A DNA stretch of 38,909 nt, taken from the NCBI RefSeq assembly GCF_002005565.1, contig NZ_BDJC01000060.1, forward strand, positions 1 to 38,909, read 5' to 3'. Positions 28,606-36,429 of this stretch are shown piece after piece. The notes beneath the pieces are model-generated. The model had not been told where the DNA came from and made no database searches. It worked only from the letters and a program-made list of their open reading frames with translations. How positions within the stretch are numbered: the first letter of the stretch is position 1; each line of letters begins with the position of its first letter. A program made the translations under genes and the position numbers. The stretch is from Streptomyces sp. JHA26 (GTDB lineage Bacteria; Actinomycetota; Actinomycetes; Streptomycetales; Streptomycetaceae).

Positions 28606-29373
28606 TCAGAAGCCGAGGGCGGCGTCCATGTCGGTCTGCCAGTAGGTGACCGTCAGCGCGGTGTCGACGTACACGCCGTCGGCGGGCAGGGCGACCCTGG
28701 CGATGGAGCCGTCCTCGAAGGGGATCGTGAGGGTGTTCGTCTCGTAGCCGTTCTCGCCGCTGCCGTCGCCGGCCGACAGCATCACCCCGGCGTAGCCGGA
28801 CTCGCCCGGACCGAGACCGGTCAGCGCCTGCGGCTTGGTCGACTTCGCGACCGGCGGCACGGACTGGGCCTCGCCGAAGCGGGCCGCCGGGTACTGCGGC
28901 AGCATGCACGTCTTCGAACCGGTGTTGGTGGCGGTCAGCAGCAGGTGGTTGAGCGGGCGGGACAGCTTCTGCGCGGTGATCTTGACGTCGGACGCGGAGC
29001 ACTCGCCGGGCATCTCGTCCTCGCCGCCCCCGCGGCTGCCCTGCGCGCTGGTGCCGGCCGAGCCGCCGTCGGCCGAACCGGCGGAGCCGCCCTTGCCGGA
29101 GCCCGAGGAGCCGGCCGAGCCGGAGGAGCCGGTCGAGCCCGTGGACCCGTTGGAGTCCGTGCCCGAGCCCGTCGTACCGGACGAGGCGTGGTTCCCGCCC
29201 GTGGAGGCGGAGCCGCCGGCGGACGGTGCGGTCCGGCCCGTGTCCGTCACGGAGGCGGCCGGGACGCTCGCGGCGTCCGTGTCCGAACCGCCCCCGCAGG
29301 CGGTCAGGGAGAGTGCGGCCAGCGCGACCGTGGTGGCGGCGAACAGGCGGGTACGGGTGATGCGTGCAGACAT
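28606..29373 (-). CDS. DUF4232 lipoprotein (second in window)
   Basis: A 255-residue lipoprotein. Signal peptide with lipobox ALSLTAC, lipidated C26. Residues 27-125 are a Ser/Gly/Thr/Ala linker with repeated GSTGSTGSSGS-type runs. The DUF4232 domain follows: GECSASDVKITAQ, LLLTATNTGSKTCMLPQYPA, LGPGESGYAGVML, ending AALTVTYWQTDMDAALGF except for the first letters. Two domain Cys probably form a disulfide. Function unknown, extracytoplasmic. It is divergent from the one-pass HTH protein, with a 210-nt gap that has regularly spaced GGGACA repeats. Confidence 0.88.
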   Translation of the reverse strand: MSARITRTRLFAATTVALAALSLTACGGGSDTDAASVPAASVTDTGRTAPSAGGSASTGGNHASSGTTGSGTDSNGSTGSTGSSGSAGSSGSGKGGSAGSADGGSAGTSAQGSRGGGEDEMPGECSASDVKITAQKLSRPLNHLLLTATNTGSKTCMLPQYPAARFGEAQSVPPVAKSTKPQALTGLGPGESGYAGVMLSAGDGSGENGYETNTLTIPFEDGSIARVALPADGVYVDTALTVTYWQTDMDAALGF

Positions 29374-29494
29374 GAAGGAGCCCCGTTTCGGTGGAAGTTG
29401 GGTGAGCCGCTCGACCGTTCGCCGGGAGCGGCTGCTTGGATGACCACAGCTTGGGGCCCGGGTCGTCCCAAGCGCCAGCAGTGCCGCGACATGC

Positions 29495-29518
29495 GGGACA
29501 ATGGGACACCGGGAACGG
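29495..29518. promoter_or_regulatory. 8-nt-spaced GGGACA repeats between divergent genes
   Basis: GGGACAAT, GGGACACC and GGGAACGG occur head to tail at 29495, 29503 and 29511. They sit between the DUF4232 gene and the HTH gene start. A CTTGGG/CCCAAG inverted repeat (29450-29455, 29467-29472) is nearby. These are candidate sites for the HTH protein itself. Confidence 0.4.
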
Positions 29519-29583
29519 CTCTGACCTGGGGAAACAGTGTTCCTCTGGGATGCCGGGCGGGGATGCGGGGAGAGGGAGAGACG

Positions 29584-31143
29584 GTGGCTGGGGACGACTT
29601 CGCGGCACTGCTGCGGGAGCTCAAGGAGCGATCCGGGCTCAGTTTCGGGACATTGGGCAAGCGGCTGCACATGAGCGCGTCCACCCTGCACCGGTACGTC
29701 AGCGGGGAGGTCGTGCCCGTCGAGTTCGCGCCCGTCGAGCGCCTGGCCCGGGTGTGCCGGGCGACCCCCGAGGAACTGCTCGAACTCCACCGCCGCTGGA
29801 TCCGCGCGGACGCGCTGCGCGGCGTGAAGAAGGCGGAGGAGAAGGCCGGGGAGAAGGCCGCGGGGAAGGCGGGGGACAAGGGCGCGGGGGAGGCGGACGC
29901 CGGCGCGGGAGCGGACGCGCGACTCCGACCGTCGGAGGCCGGCGCGGGAGGATCCACCGGGACTGCCGGGGCTGCCGGGGCTGCCGGGGCTGCTGGGGCT
30001 GCCGGGGCCGCCGAGGCCGCTGGGACCACGGGGGTCGACAGGGCCGCCGAAGCCGGGGCCGCCGAAGCCGAAGCCGGAGCCGTCGGTGCCGATGCCGGTG
30101 CCATGGAGGAGACCGGCCCCCCGGCCTCGCCCGCACCGGACGTGCCGCACGCGTCGGCCACGTCGCCCGCGTCCGGCGCCTCGTTCACCCCGGCCGGCCC
30201 GCCCACGCCGTCCCGGCCGGCCGGGACGCGCCGTCGGGTGCCCCGTGCCGCCCTGTACGCCGCGACCGGCGTCGTCGTCATCGCCGGTGCCGTGACGCTC
30301 ATGGCGAACCTCGTGTCGGGCACCGGTGACGACGACGGGCGGCGCGGTCCGGCCGGGGTCGCCGAGGCCGCCGTGTCGCCCTCCGTCTCGGCGTCCAAGG
30401 CCGCCACCCGGTCGGCGTCGCCCCGCGCGAGCGCCTCCGCCTCGACGTCAGCCTCCCCGTCCGCGCTCCCCTCCGTGTCCGCCTCGGCGTCCGCGACGCA
30501 CGGGGACACGGCCGCCGAGCCGAGCCGCCGCGCCCCCGCCTCCGGCCCGGCGCTCACCGTGTCGACCACCCCGTACTTCTGGGACTCCCCCTGCGACCAC
30601 GCCTTCCTGGTCGACCGCAGCCCGCAGAACGTGCTGCCCCCGCCCCCGCAGCAGGACGCGGTCGGCTGGGCCACCGCCTACGGCGCGGTCTCCGCCAACC
30701 GGCAGACGGTCGTCCTCACCGTGCAGGGCACCGGCGAGGAGACCGTGGTCCTCGAGGACCTGCACGTCCGCGTGGTGAGCAGCAGGCCGGCGCTGGACTG
30801 GAACCAGTACGTGATGGGCAACGGCTGCGGCGGCGGGGTGGACCGCGCGTCCTTCGACGTCTCGCTGGACCTGGGCACCCCGCTGGCGATGCCGGTCGCG
30901 GGGCAGCGGGACTTCCCGTACAAGGTCACCGAGTCCGACCCGGAGGTGTTCCACGTCAAGGCGCACACCAGCGGCCACGACGTCAGCTGGTACCTGGAGC
31001 TGAAGTGGTCGAGCGGGGAGCGGCACGGCACCCTGCGCATCGACGACCACGGCAAGCCGTTCCGCACCAGCGCCTCCAAGGACGCGTCCTACTACGCGTA
31101 CCCCCTCGGCAGCCACGCCTGGGAGTACGTCGAGGGGACCTGA
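29584..31143 (+). CDS. XRE-type HTH protein with low-complexity linker, one membrane helix and extracellular domain
   Basis: A 519-residue membrane protein. A Cro-like HTH occupies 5-75 (LLRELKERSGLSFGTLGKRL, STLHRYVSGEVVPVEFAP, VERLARVCRATPEEL). A cytoplasmic linker of about 140 residues follows, with Lys/Glu/Gly and then GAAGAAGAA repeats. A membrane helix lies at about 221-245 (AALYAATGVVVIAGAVTLMA). After a Ser/Ala-rich stalk comes an outer domain of about 190 residues with Cys in DSPCDHAFLVDR and GNGCGGGVDR. The family is common in Streptomyces and its role is unknown; it may couple an external signal to DNA binding. GTG 29584 is preferred because GGGAG ends 5 nt upstream; an ATG at 29563 is less likely. 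Confidence 0.87.
   Translation: MAGDDFAALLRELKERSGLSFGTLGKRLHMSASTLHRYVSGEVVPVEFAPVERLARVCRATPEELLELHRRWIRADALRGVKKAEEKAGEKAAGKAGDKGAGEADAGAGADARLRPSEAGAGGSTGTAGAAGAAGAAGAAGAAEAAGTTGVDRAAEAGAAEAEAGAVGADAGAMEETGPPASPAPDVPHASATSPASGASFTPAGPPTPSRPAGTRRRVPRAALYAATGVVVIAGAVTLMANLVSGTGDDDGRRGPAGVAEAAVSPSVSASKAATRSASPRASASASTSASPSALPSVSASASATHGDTAAEPSRRAPASGPALTVSTTPYFWDSPCDHAFLVDRSPQNVLPPPPQQDAVGWATAYGAVSANRQTVVLTVQGTGEETVVLEDLHVRVVSSRPALDWNQYVMGNGCGGGVDRASFDVSLDLGTPLAMPVAGQRDFPYKVTESDPEVFHVKAHTSGHDVSWYLELKWSSGERHGTLRIDDHGKPFRTSASKDASYYAYPLGSHAWEYVEGT
29962..30015 (+). repeat. Tandem 9-nt repeat inside the HTH-membrane gene
   Basis: Six consecutive 9-nt units of the form GCTGCCGGG, three of them identical. 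They encode a GAA tripeptide array in the linker. In-frame copy-number change by slippage is possible. Confidence 0.85.
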
Positions 31144-31175
31144 CCCGCGCGCGTGTCCGCATCACGGAAACATTC

Positions 31176-31203
31176 TTGTAGACGGCACGTACATGCCTAG
31201 GCT
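31176..31203 (+). promoter_or_regulatory. Promoter giving a leaderless aminotransferase mRNA
   Basis: -35 TTGTAG (31176-31181), 16-nt spacer, -10 TAGGCT (31198-31203). The A of the ATG at 31210 is 7 nt after the -10 box, the expected start of transcription. No ribosome-binding site is present. Confidence 0.6.
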
Positions 31204-31209
31204 GCGGGC

Positions 31210-32424
31210 ATGACAGTGACTCAGGCCCCCGCCCCCGCCGTCCCCGCATCCCTGCCGCCGCTCGCCGCGCGGGCCCGGTCGACCGGGGGTTCGCCCGTAC
31301 GGGACATCCTGGCCGTCACCGCCCGCCCCGAGGTGATCAACTTCGCGGGCGGGCTGCCGGCCCCCGAGCTGTTCGACGCGGAGGGCATCGCCGCCGCGTA
31401 CCGGGCCGTCCTCACCGAGGCGCCCGCGCGGGCACTGCAGTACTCCACCACCGAGGGCGAGCCCGCGCTGCGGGCCGCGCTCGCCGCCCGTGCCTCGGCG
31501 CGCGGGCTGGACACCAGTGCTGACGACATCCTGGTCACCACCGGTTCGCAGCAGGCGCTGTCCCTGCTCGCCACCGCCCTGATCGAGCCGGGCGACACGG
31601 TGCTCGTCGAGAACCCCTGCTACCTGGCCGCCCTCCAGGCCTTCGGCTTCGCGGGCGCCCGGGTGATCGCGGTGCCCGGTGACGAGGACGGGGTGGATCC
31701 CGTGGCGCTGGAGGAGCTGGTGGTGCGCGAGCGGCCCAAGCTGCTCTATACCGTGCCCACCTTCTCGAACCCGACCGGTCGCACCATGCCCGCCGCCCGC
31801 CGTGCCGCCGTCGCCGAGGTCGCCGGCCGGTGCGGGCTGTGGATCGTCGAGGACGACCCGTACGGGGAGCTGCGCTTCGAGGGCGGGCGGGTGCCGTGGA
31901 TCGCCTCCTACGAGGGCGCCCGGGACCGCACCGTGCTGCTGGGCTCCTTCTCCAAGGTGATGGCGCCCGGCCTGCGCCTGGGCTGGCTGCGGGCGCCCGC
32001 CGAGCTGCGCCGGGCCTGCGCGGTCGCCAAGCAGGCCGCCGACCTGCACACCCCGACCGTCAACCAGCTCGCCGCCGCCCGGTACCTGGCCGACAACGAC
32101 CTGGACGCCCACGTCGCCCGCGTCGCCGCCGCCTACGGGGAGCGCCGGGACGCCATGCTCGCGGGCCTGGCGGACGCGCTCCCGGAGGGGTCGGTGTGGA
32201 CCCGGCCCGAGGGCGGCATGTTCCTCTGGATCCGCCTGCCCGGCGGCTACGACACCACGGCCCTCCTCCCCGAGGTGGTCCGCCACGACGTGGCGTACGT
32301 CCCCGGCGCCCCCTTCCACGCGAGCGAGCCCGACCGCGCCACGATGCGGCTGTGCTTCGTCACCCAGACGCCGGACGAGATCGCGGAGGGCCTGCGGAGG
32401 CTGGGGAAGGCGCTGGGGGCCTGA
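31210..32424 (+). CDS. PLP-dependent aminotransferase (2-aminoadipate/aromatic, LysN/ARO8-like)
   Basis: A 404-residue fold type I aminotransferase. The PLP Lys is K249 in LLGSFSKVMAPGLRLGW. Other markers are INFAGGLPAPELF, LQYSTTEGEPALRAAL, LVTTGSQQALSLLA, LLYTVPTFSNPTGRTMP and WIVEDDPYGELRF. It belongs to the group that includes 2-aminoadipate and aromatic amino-acid transaminases; it has no HTH and so is an enzyme, not a MocR regulator. It probably transfers amino groups between a large hydrophobic or aminoadipate-like substrate and 2-oxoglutarate. The gene stands alone with its own leaderless promoter. Length normal. Confidence 0.93.
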   Translation: MTVTQAPAPAVPASLPPLAARARSTGGSPVRDILAVTARPEVINFAGGLPAPELFDAEGIAAAYRAVLTEAPARALQYSTTEGEPALRAALAARASARGLDTSADDILVTTGSQQALSLLATALIEPGDTVLVENPCYLAALQAFGFAGARVIAVPGDEDGVDPVALEELVVRERPKLLYTVPTFSNPTGRTMPAARRAAVAEVAGRCGLWIVEDDPYGELRFEGGRVPWIASYEGARDRTVLLGSFSKVMAPGLRLGWLRAPAELRRACAVAKQAADLHTPTVNQLAAARYLADNDLDAHVARVAAAYGERRDAMLAGLADALPEGSVWTRPEGGMFLWIRLPGGYDTTALLPEVVRHDVAYVPGAPFHASEPDRATMRLCFVTQTPDEIAEGLRRLGKALGA

Positions 32425-32496
32425 CCCGTCGACCTAAGTCCAAAGAAGGGGACCGGTTCCGGCCGCGGTCGGCGGACGGGGAGGGCGGTGGGTTCC

Positions 32497-32502
32497 TAGG
32501 GT
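32497..32502 (+). promoter_or_regulatory. -10-like TAGGGT for a leaderless NAT transcript
   Basis: TAGGGT ends 6 nt before the ATG at 32509, with no ribosome-binding site. No clear -35. Confidence 0.4.
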
Positions 32503-32508
32503 GGTCGC

Positions 32509-33378
32509 ATGGCTGACAGCGCACCGAACGCACCGTTCGACCTCGACGCGTACCTCGGACGGATCGGCTGGGAGGGGGAGCGGCGGCCCGACGCGGAGAC
32601 GTTGAGCGGCGTGCACCTCGCCCACCTGCGGGCCGTCCCGTTCGAGAACCTCGACGCCCTGGGCGGTACGGCCCCCTCCCTCGACCCGGCCGCCCTGATG
32701 GCCAAACTGGTCCACGGGCGGCGGCGCGGCGGCTACTGCTACGAGCACAACACCCTCTTCGCGCTCGCCCTGGAGGCGCTCGGCTTCCGGGTGACCCGGC
32801 TGACCGCGCGGGTCGTCGTCGGCGCCGACCGGTTCGAGGACCGGCCCCGCACCCACATGGCCCTGCTGGCCGAGGTCCCCGGCGAGCCGCTGCCGTACCT
32901 GGCCGACGTCGGCTTCGGTGCCGCCGGGTCCCTGCTGGAGCCGGTGCCGCTGACCGCGGACACCGAGTTCCACGACGCCGGACGCCGGCACCGGCTGGTG
33001 CACGCACCGCAGCGGGGGCCGCTGGAGACGTGGGTGCTCGAGGCGCACGGGGCGTCCGCGGAGGGCGGCTGGCAGGCGCAGTACGCCTTCACGGTGGAGC
33101 CGTTCGAGCAGAGCGACTACGAGGTCATCAACTGGCACATCGCCACGAACCCCCGGTCGCCCTTCTCCCGCCGCCCCTACGTGCAGCGCCTCACGGCGGA
33201 CGGGCACCTGCTGCTCGACGGCGACCGCGTCACCGCGACCCGTACCGAGGACGTGGGGCCGGGCAGGGTCAGGGCCACGATCGAGGAGCGCGAGCTGCAC
33301 GACGAGGCCGAGGCCCGTCGTGTGCTGGCGGAGGACTTCGGCATCGACGCGCCCGGGGGACTGCGGCTGCTCGGCTGA
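32509..33378 (+). CDS. nat: Arylamine N-acetyltransferase
   Basis: A 289-residue acetyl-CoA-dependent N-acetyltransferase acting on arylamines or hydrazines, or as an amide synthase in secondary metabolism. The Cys-His-Asp triad is complete: C77 in RRRGGYCYEHNTLFA, H116 in PRTHMALLAEV and D133 in YLADVGFGA. The N-terminal helical domain starts FDLDAYLGRIG with the conserved LHLAHLRAVPFENLD-like stretch. The C-terminal wing contains EVINWHIATNPRSPF. Length is normal. No biosynthetic cluster is nearby, so a housekeeping or detoxifying role is more likely than ansamycin-type ring closure. Confidence 0.95.
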   Translation: MADSAPNAPFDLDAYLGRIGWEGERRPDAETLSGVHLAHLRAVPFENLDALGGTAPSLDPAALMAKLVHGRRRGGYCYEHNTLFALALEALGFRVTRLTARVVVGADRFEDRPRTHMALLAEVPGEPLPYLADVGFGAAGSLLEPVPLTADTEFHDAGRRHRLVHAPQRGPLETWVLEAHGASAEGGWQAQYAFTVEPFEQSDYEVINWHIATNPRSPFSRRPYVQRLTADGHLLLDGDRVTATRTEDVGPGRVRATIEERELHDEAEARRVLAEDFGIDAPGGLRLLG

Positions 33379-33479
33379 CGCGACGCGTCGGCGACCGGTT
33401 CCGGAAGGACGCGTGGGGTTCCGGTGGTTTATGTGAAGCATCCTGGGACAGGCAACCTGGCGTTGTGCAACACCAGTTC

Positions 33480-33499
33480 GGGCACCCGGAGTGGTGCCC
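33480..33499 (+). promoter_or_regulatory. Hairpin in the leader of the secreted duplicated-domain gene
   Basis: A 7-bp stem GGGCACC/GGTGCCC with a 6-nt loop, 7 nt before the strong ribosome-binding site AAGGGGGAGG (33507-33516). It could affect mRNA stability or initiation. Low certainty. Confidence 0.35.
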
Positions 33500-33521
33500 G
33501 CCACACAAGGGGGAGGCATCC

Positions 33522-34469
33522 GTGCGTACCCGCACCGGATGGCGGCGTGCCCTGCTCGGCACGCTGGCGAGCCTGACGGCGACCATCGGCCTGACGGCCG
33601 GACTGTCCGCGCCCGCCGCGGCGGCGACCGGGACACCGGTGGCCGTCACCAAGTACAGCCACACCAGCGCACCCGGCGACTGGGTCGGTCAGGGCGGGAG
33701 CGTCGCCCTCACGCCCAGGACGGCGGACATCACCGTGTCCGGGGAGAGGGAGGCGCTGACCGTCCGGATCGAGAACGAGACCGACTGGTGGACCGTCGAA
33801 CTCGCCGCTCCGCAGGGCGAGAAGCTCCACCCCGGGGTCTACCGCGGCGCGGAACGGGCGTCCTCGCGCACCGGACGGGCCCCGGGCCTCGACGTCAGCG
33901 GCGACTCGCGCGGCTGCAACCAGGTCTACGGGCAGTTCTCGGTCAACCAGATCGAGGCGGACGCGACCGGTGCGATCACCGTGCTGGACGCGACCTACAC
34001 GCAGCGCTGCGAGGCGGCCGACGCCCCGGTCCTCAAGGGCGTCGTCAAGTACCGCGCCTACCCGCTGTCCTTCACCTACGCCAGCGAGCCCGGCGACTAC
34101 CCCGGCCAGGGCAGGAGCGGCACCCACACCGGCGCCACCAGCCTCTTCTCACTCCAGGAGTGGGGCGTCGGCGGCCTCCAGTACGACGTGTCCGGCAAGC
34201 GCGAGACCTGGTCCGCCCTCCTCGTCCCGCCGGCCGGCGAGAGCTTCGAGGCCGGACGCACCTACCGGACGGAACGCGGCAACGGACCCGGCGTGGCCGG
34301 CCTCGACGTGTCCGGCTTCGGCGGCTGCAACGCCAGTGAAGGGTCCCTGACCCTCACCAGGCTGGCCCGCGGCGAGGACGGTACGGTCACCGCCTTCGCC
34401 GCCACGTTCGTCCAGCACTGCGAGGGCGCCGAGCCGGCGCTGCGCGGAACGATCCACTACTACGCCTGA
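33522..34469 (+). CDS. Secreted protein with two copies of a Cys-pair domain
   Basis: A 315-residue exported protein of unknown function. The signal peptide has an RTRTGWRRALLG basic start, a hydrophobic core and a cleavage site near APAAAA (about residue 35). The mature part is one domain repeated twice, about 137 residues apart. Copy 1 has TSAPGDWVGQGG, LDVSGDSRGCN (C132) and TYTQRCEAA (C163). Copy 2 has ASEPGDYPGQGR, LDVSGFGGCN (C269) and TFVQHCEGA (C300). The Cys spacing is exactly 31 in both, so each domain likely holds one disulfide in a beta sandwich. GTG 33522 follows AAGGGGGAGG by 5 nt. It stands alone and converges with argS. Confidence 0.85.
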   Translation: MRTRTGWRRALLGTLASLTATIGLTAGLSAPAAAATGTPVAVTKYSHTSAPGDWVGQGGSVALTPRTADITVSGEREALTVRIENETDWWTVELAAPQGEKLHPGVYRGAERASSRTGRAPGLDVSGDSRGCNQVYGQFSVNQIEADATGAITVLDATYTQRCEAADAPVLKGVVKYRAYPLSFTYASEPGDYPGQGRSGTHTGATSLFSLQEWGVGGLQYDVSGKRETWSALLVPPAGESFEAGRTYRTERGNGPGVAGLDVSGFGGCNASEGSLTLTRLARGEDGTVTAFAATFVQHCEGAEPALRGTIHYYA

Positions 34470-34477
34470 CGCCCCAC

Positions 34478-34506
34478 GGGTGGGCCGGGTGCGTCCCGGC
34501 CCACCC
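34478..34506. terminator. Bidirectional terminator between secreted protein and argS
   Basis: A perfect 12-bp stem (GGGTGGGCCGGG at 34478-34489 with 34495-34506) and a 5-nt loop, placed between convergent stop codons 39 nt apart. Confidence 0.88.
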
Positions 34507-34508
34507 GC

Positions 34509-36266
34509 TCAGAGCCGCTCGGGCGTCCTGATGCCCAGCAGGGCCATGCCCTTGGTCAGCGTGCGGGCCGTGACGTCGCACAGGAACAGGCGGTTCTCCA
34601 CCTGCTCGGGCGTCTCGGCCTTCAGGACCGGGCACTTGTCGTAGAAGGACGTGTACAGCGACGCGAGCTGGTACAGGTACGCCGTCAGCTTGTGCGGGGC
34701 GTACTCCGCGGCCGCCTCGAAGACCGTGTCCCCGAACGCGTCCAGGTGCAGGCCCAGCGCGCGTTCCGCCTCGTGCAGCGCCAGCTCCGAGTGGGCGGCG
34801 GGGCGGACCTCGCCGGCCTTGCGGAGGATGGACCGGATACGGGCGTACGCGTACTGGAGGTAGACGGACGTGTCGCCGTTGAGCGAGACCATCTGGTCGA
34901 GGTCGAACTTGTAGTCGCGGCTCGGCGACGTCGACAGGTCCGCGTACTTCACGGCGCCGATGCCGACCTGCGCGGCCCGCTCCTGGATCTCGTCCTCGGT
35001 GAGGTCCCGCGCCTTCTCCCGCACGACCTCCGCCGCCCGCTGCACGGCCTCGTCCAGCAGGTCCTCCAGCCGCACGGTCTCGCCCGCGCGGGTCTTGAAG
35101 GGCTTGCCGTCCGCGCCGAGCACCGTGCCGTAGCCCATGTTGTGCGCGGTGACCTCGTCGTTCAGCCAGCCGGCCCGGCGGGCGGTCTCGAAGACCATCC
35201 GGAAGTGCAGCGACTGACGCACGTCGACGACGTACAGCAGCGTGGTGGCGTGCAGGTCCTGGACGCGGTCGCGGATCGCGGTCAGGTCGGAGGCCGCGTA
35301 GCCGAAGCCGCCGTCGGCCTTCTGCACGATCAGCGGGACCGGCTGGTCGTCCTTGCCGCGGATGTCGTCGAAGAACACCACGAGCGCGCCCTCGGAGCGC
35401 ACCGCGACGCCCATCTCCTCCAGGAGGCGGGCGGTCTCGGGCATGCCCTCGTTGTACGCGGACTCGCCGACGATCTCGTCGTCGCGGATCTCCATGTCGA
35501 GCTTCTCGAAGACGGAGTAGAAGTAGACCTTCGACTCGTCCACGAACTGCTGCCACAGCTCGAGCGTCTCCTTGTCGCCGGACTGCAGGGCGACGACCCG
35601 CTTGCGGGCCCGGTCCTTGAACTCCTCGTCCGCGTCGAAGAGCGCACGCGACGCCTTGTACACGCGGTTCAGGTTGCTCATGGCCTGCTCGCCGTCGACC
35701 TCGGCCGCGGGGGCCAGCTCGCCGGGGTGCTCGACCAGGTACTGGATGAGCATGCCGAACTGGGTGCCCCAGTCACCGATGTGGTGCCGGCCGATCGTCT
35801 TCTCCCCGGTGAAGTCGAGCATGCCGCGCAGGGCGTCGCCGATGACCGCCGACCGCAGGTGGCCGACGTGCATCTCCTTCGCCACGTTCGGCTGGGCGTA
35901 GTCGACGACCGTGACGCCCGCGTCCTCCTTCAGCGGCACGCCGAGGCGCTCGCCGTCCGCGTACCGCGCGGCGAGGTTCCCGGTGATGGCCCGGTCGCCG
36001 ATCGTGATGTTCAGGAAGCCGGGGCCGGAGACCTCGACGTCCGCGATCAGGTCGCCGGTGGTGATGTGCGAGACGACCTCGGCCGCCAGCTCCCGCGGGT
36101 TCGCCTTGGACTTCTTGGCCAGGGCGAGGATGCCGTTGGCCTGGTAGTCCGCCCGGTCGCTTCGTCGCAGCAGCGGGTCCGCGCCGGCGGCCTCCGGCCG
36201 GGTGGCCGTCAGGGCGGACGCGAGGTGCTGCTGGACGGAGGCGCTGAGGGACGTGACCGAGGCCAT
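34509..36266 (-). CDS. argS: Arginyl-tRNA synthetase
   Basis: A 585-residue class I synthetase charging tRNA(Arg). The N-terminal Add-1 domain (1-110) includes FLNITIGDRA. The HIGH motif is HVGHLRSA at 133-140 in AQPNVAKEMHVGHL. The downstream RHHIGDWGTQFGMLIQYL motif and VGIGAVKYADLSTSPSRDY are conserved. The C-terminal helical anticodon-binding DALR domain contains YLQYAYARIRSILRKAG and ends GMALLGIRTPERL. Classical KMSKS is degenerate, as in many ArgRS. The start is an ATG at 36266. It is divergent from lysS, with about 160 nt between starts that must hold both promoters. Confidence 0.98.
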   Translation of the reverse strand: MASVTSLSASVQQHLASALTATRPEAAGADPLLRRSDRADYQANGILALAKKSKANPRELAAEVVSHITTGDLIADVEVSGPGFLNITIGDRAITGNLAARYADGERLGVPLKEDAGVTVVDYAQPNVAKEMHVGHLRSAVIGDALRGMLDFTGEKTIGRHHIGDWGTQFGMLIQYLVEHPGELAPAAEVDGEQAMSNLNRVYKASRALFDADEEFKDRARKRVVALQSGDKETLELWQQFVDESKVYFYSVFEKLDMEIRDDEIVGESAYNEGMPETARLLEEMGVAVRSEGALVVFFDDIRGKDDQPVPLIVQKADGGFGYAASDLTAIRDRVQDLHATTLLYVVDVRQSLHFRMVFETARRAGWLNDEVTAHNMGYGTVLGADGKPFKTRAGETVRLEDLLDEAVQRAAEVVREKARDLTEDEIQERAAQVGIGAVKYADLSTSPSRDYKFDLDQMVSLNGDTSVYLQYAYARIRSILRKAGEVRPAAHSELALHEAERALGLHLDAFGDTVFEAAAEYAPHKLTAYLYQLASLYTSFYDKCPVLKAETPEQVENRLFLCDVTARTLTKGMALLGIRTPERL

Positions 36267-36429
36267 GGAGTGGCTGCCGTTCTGCTCGGGTTCCTGGAAG
36301 TAGTACAGAAACCGAGTATCCCATGCGGTGAAAAGCGGTTTTCGCGGATGCGGGCCGGGCTGGGAGAATGGAGCGGTCAGCCGTGCGACCCGTACCGGCT
36401 GCTCCCGGAGAAGTTTCAGGAAAGAGGAC

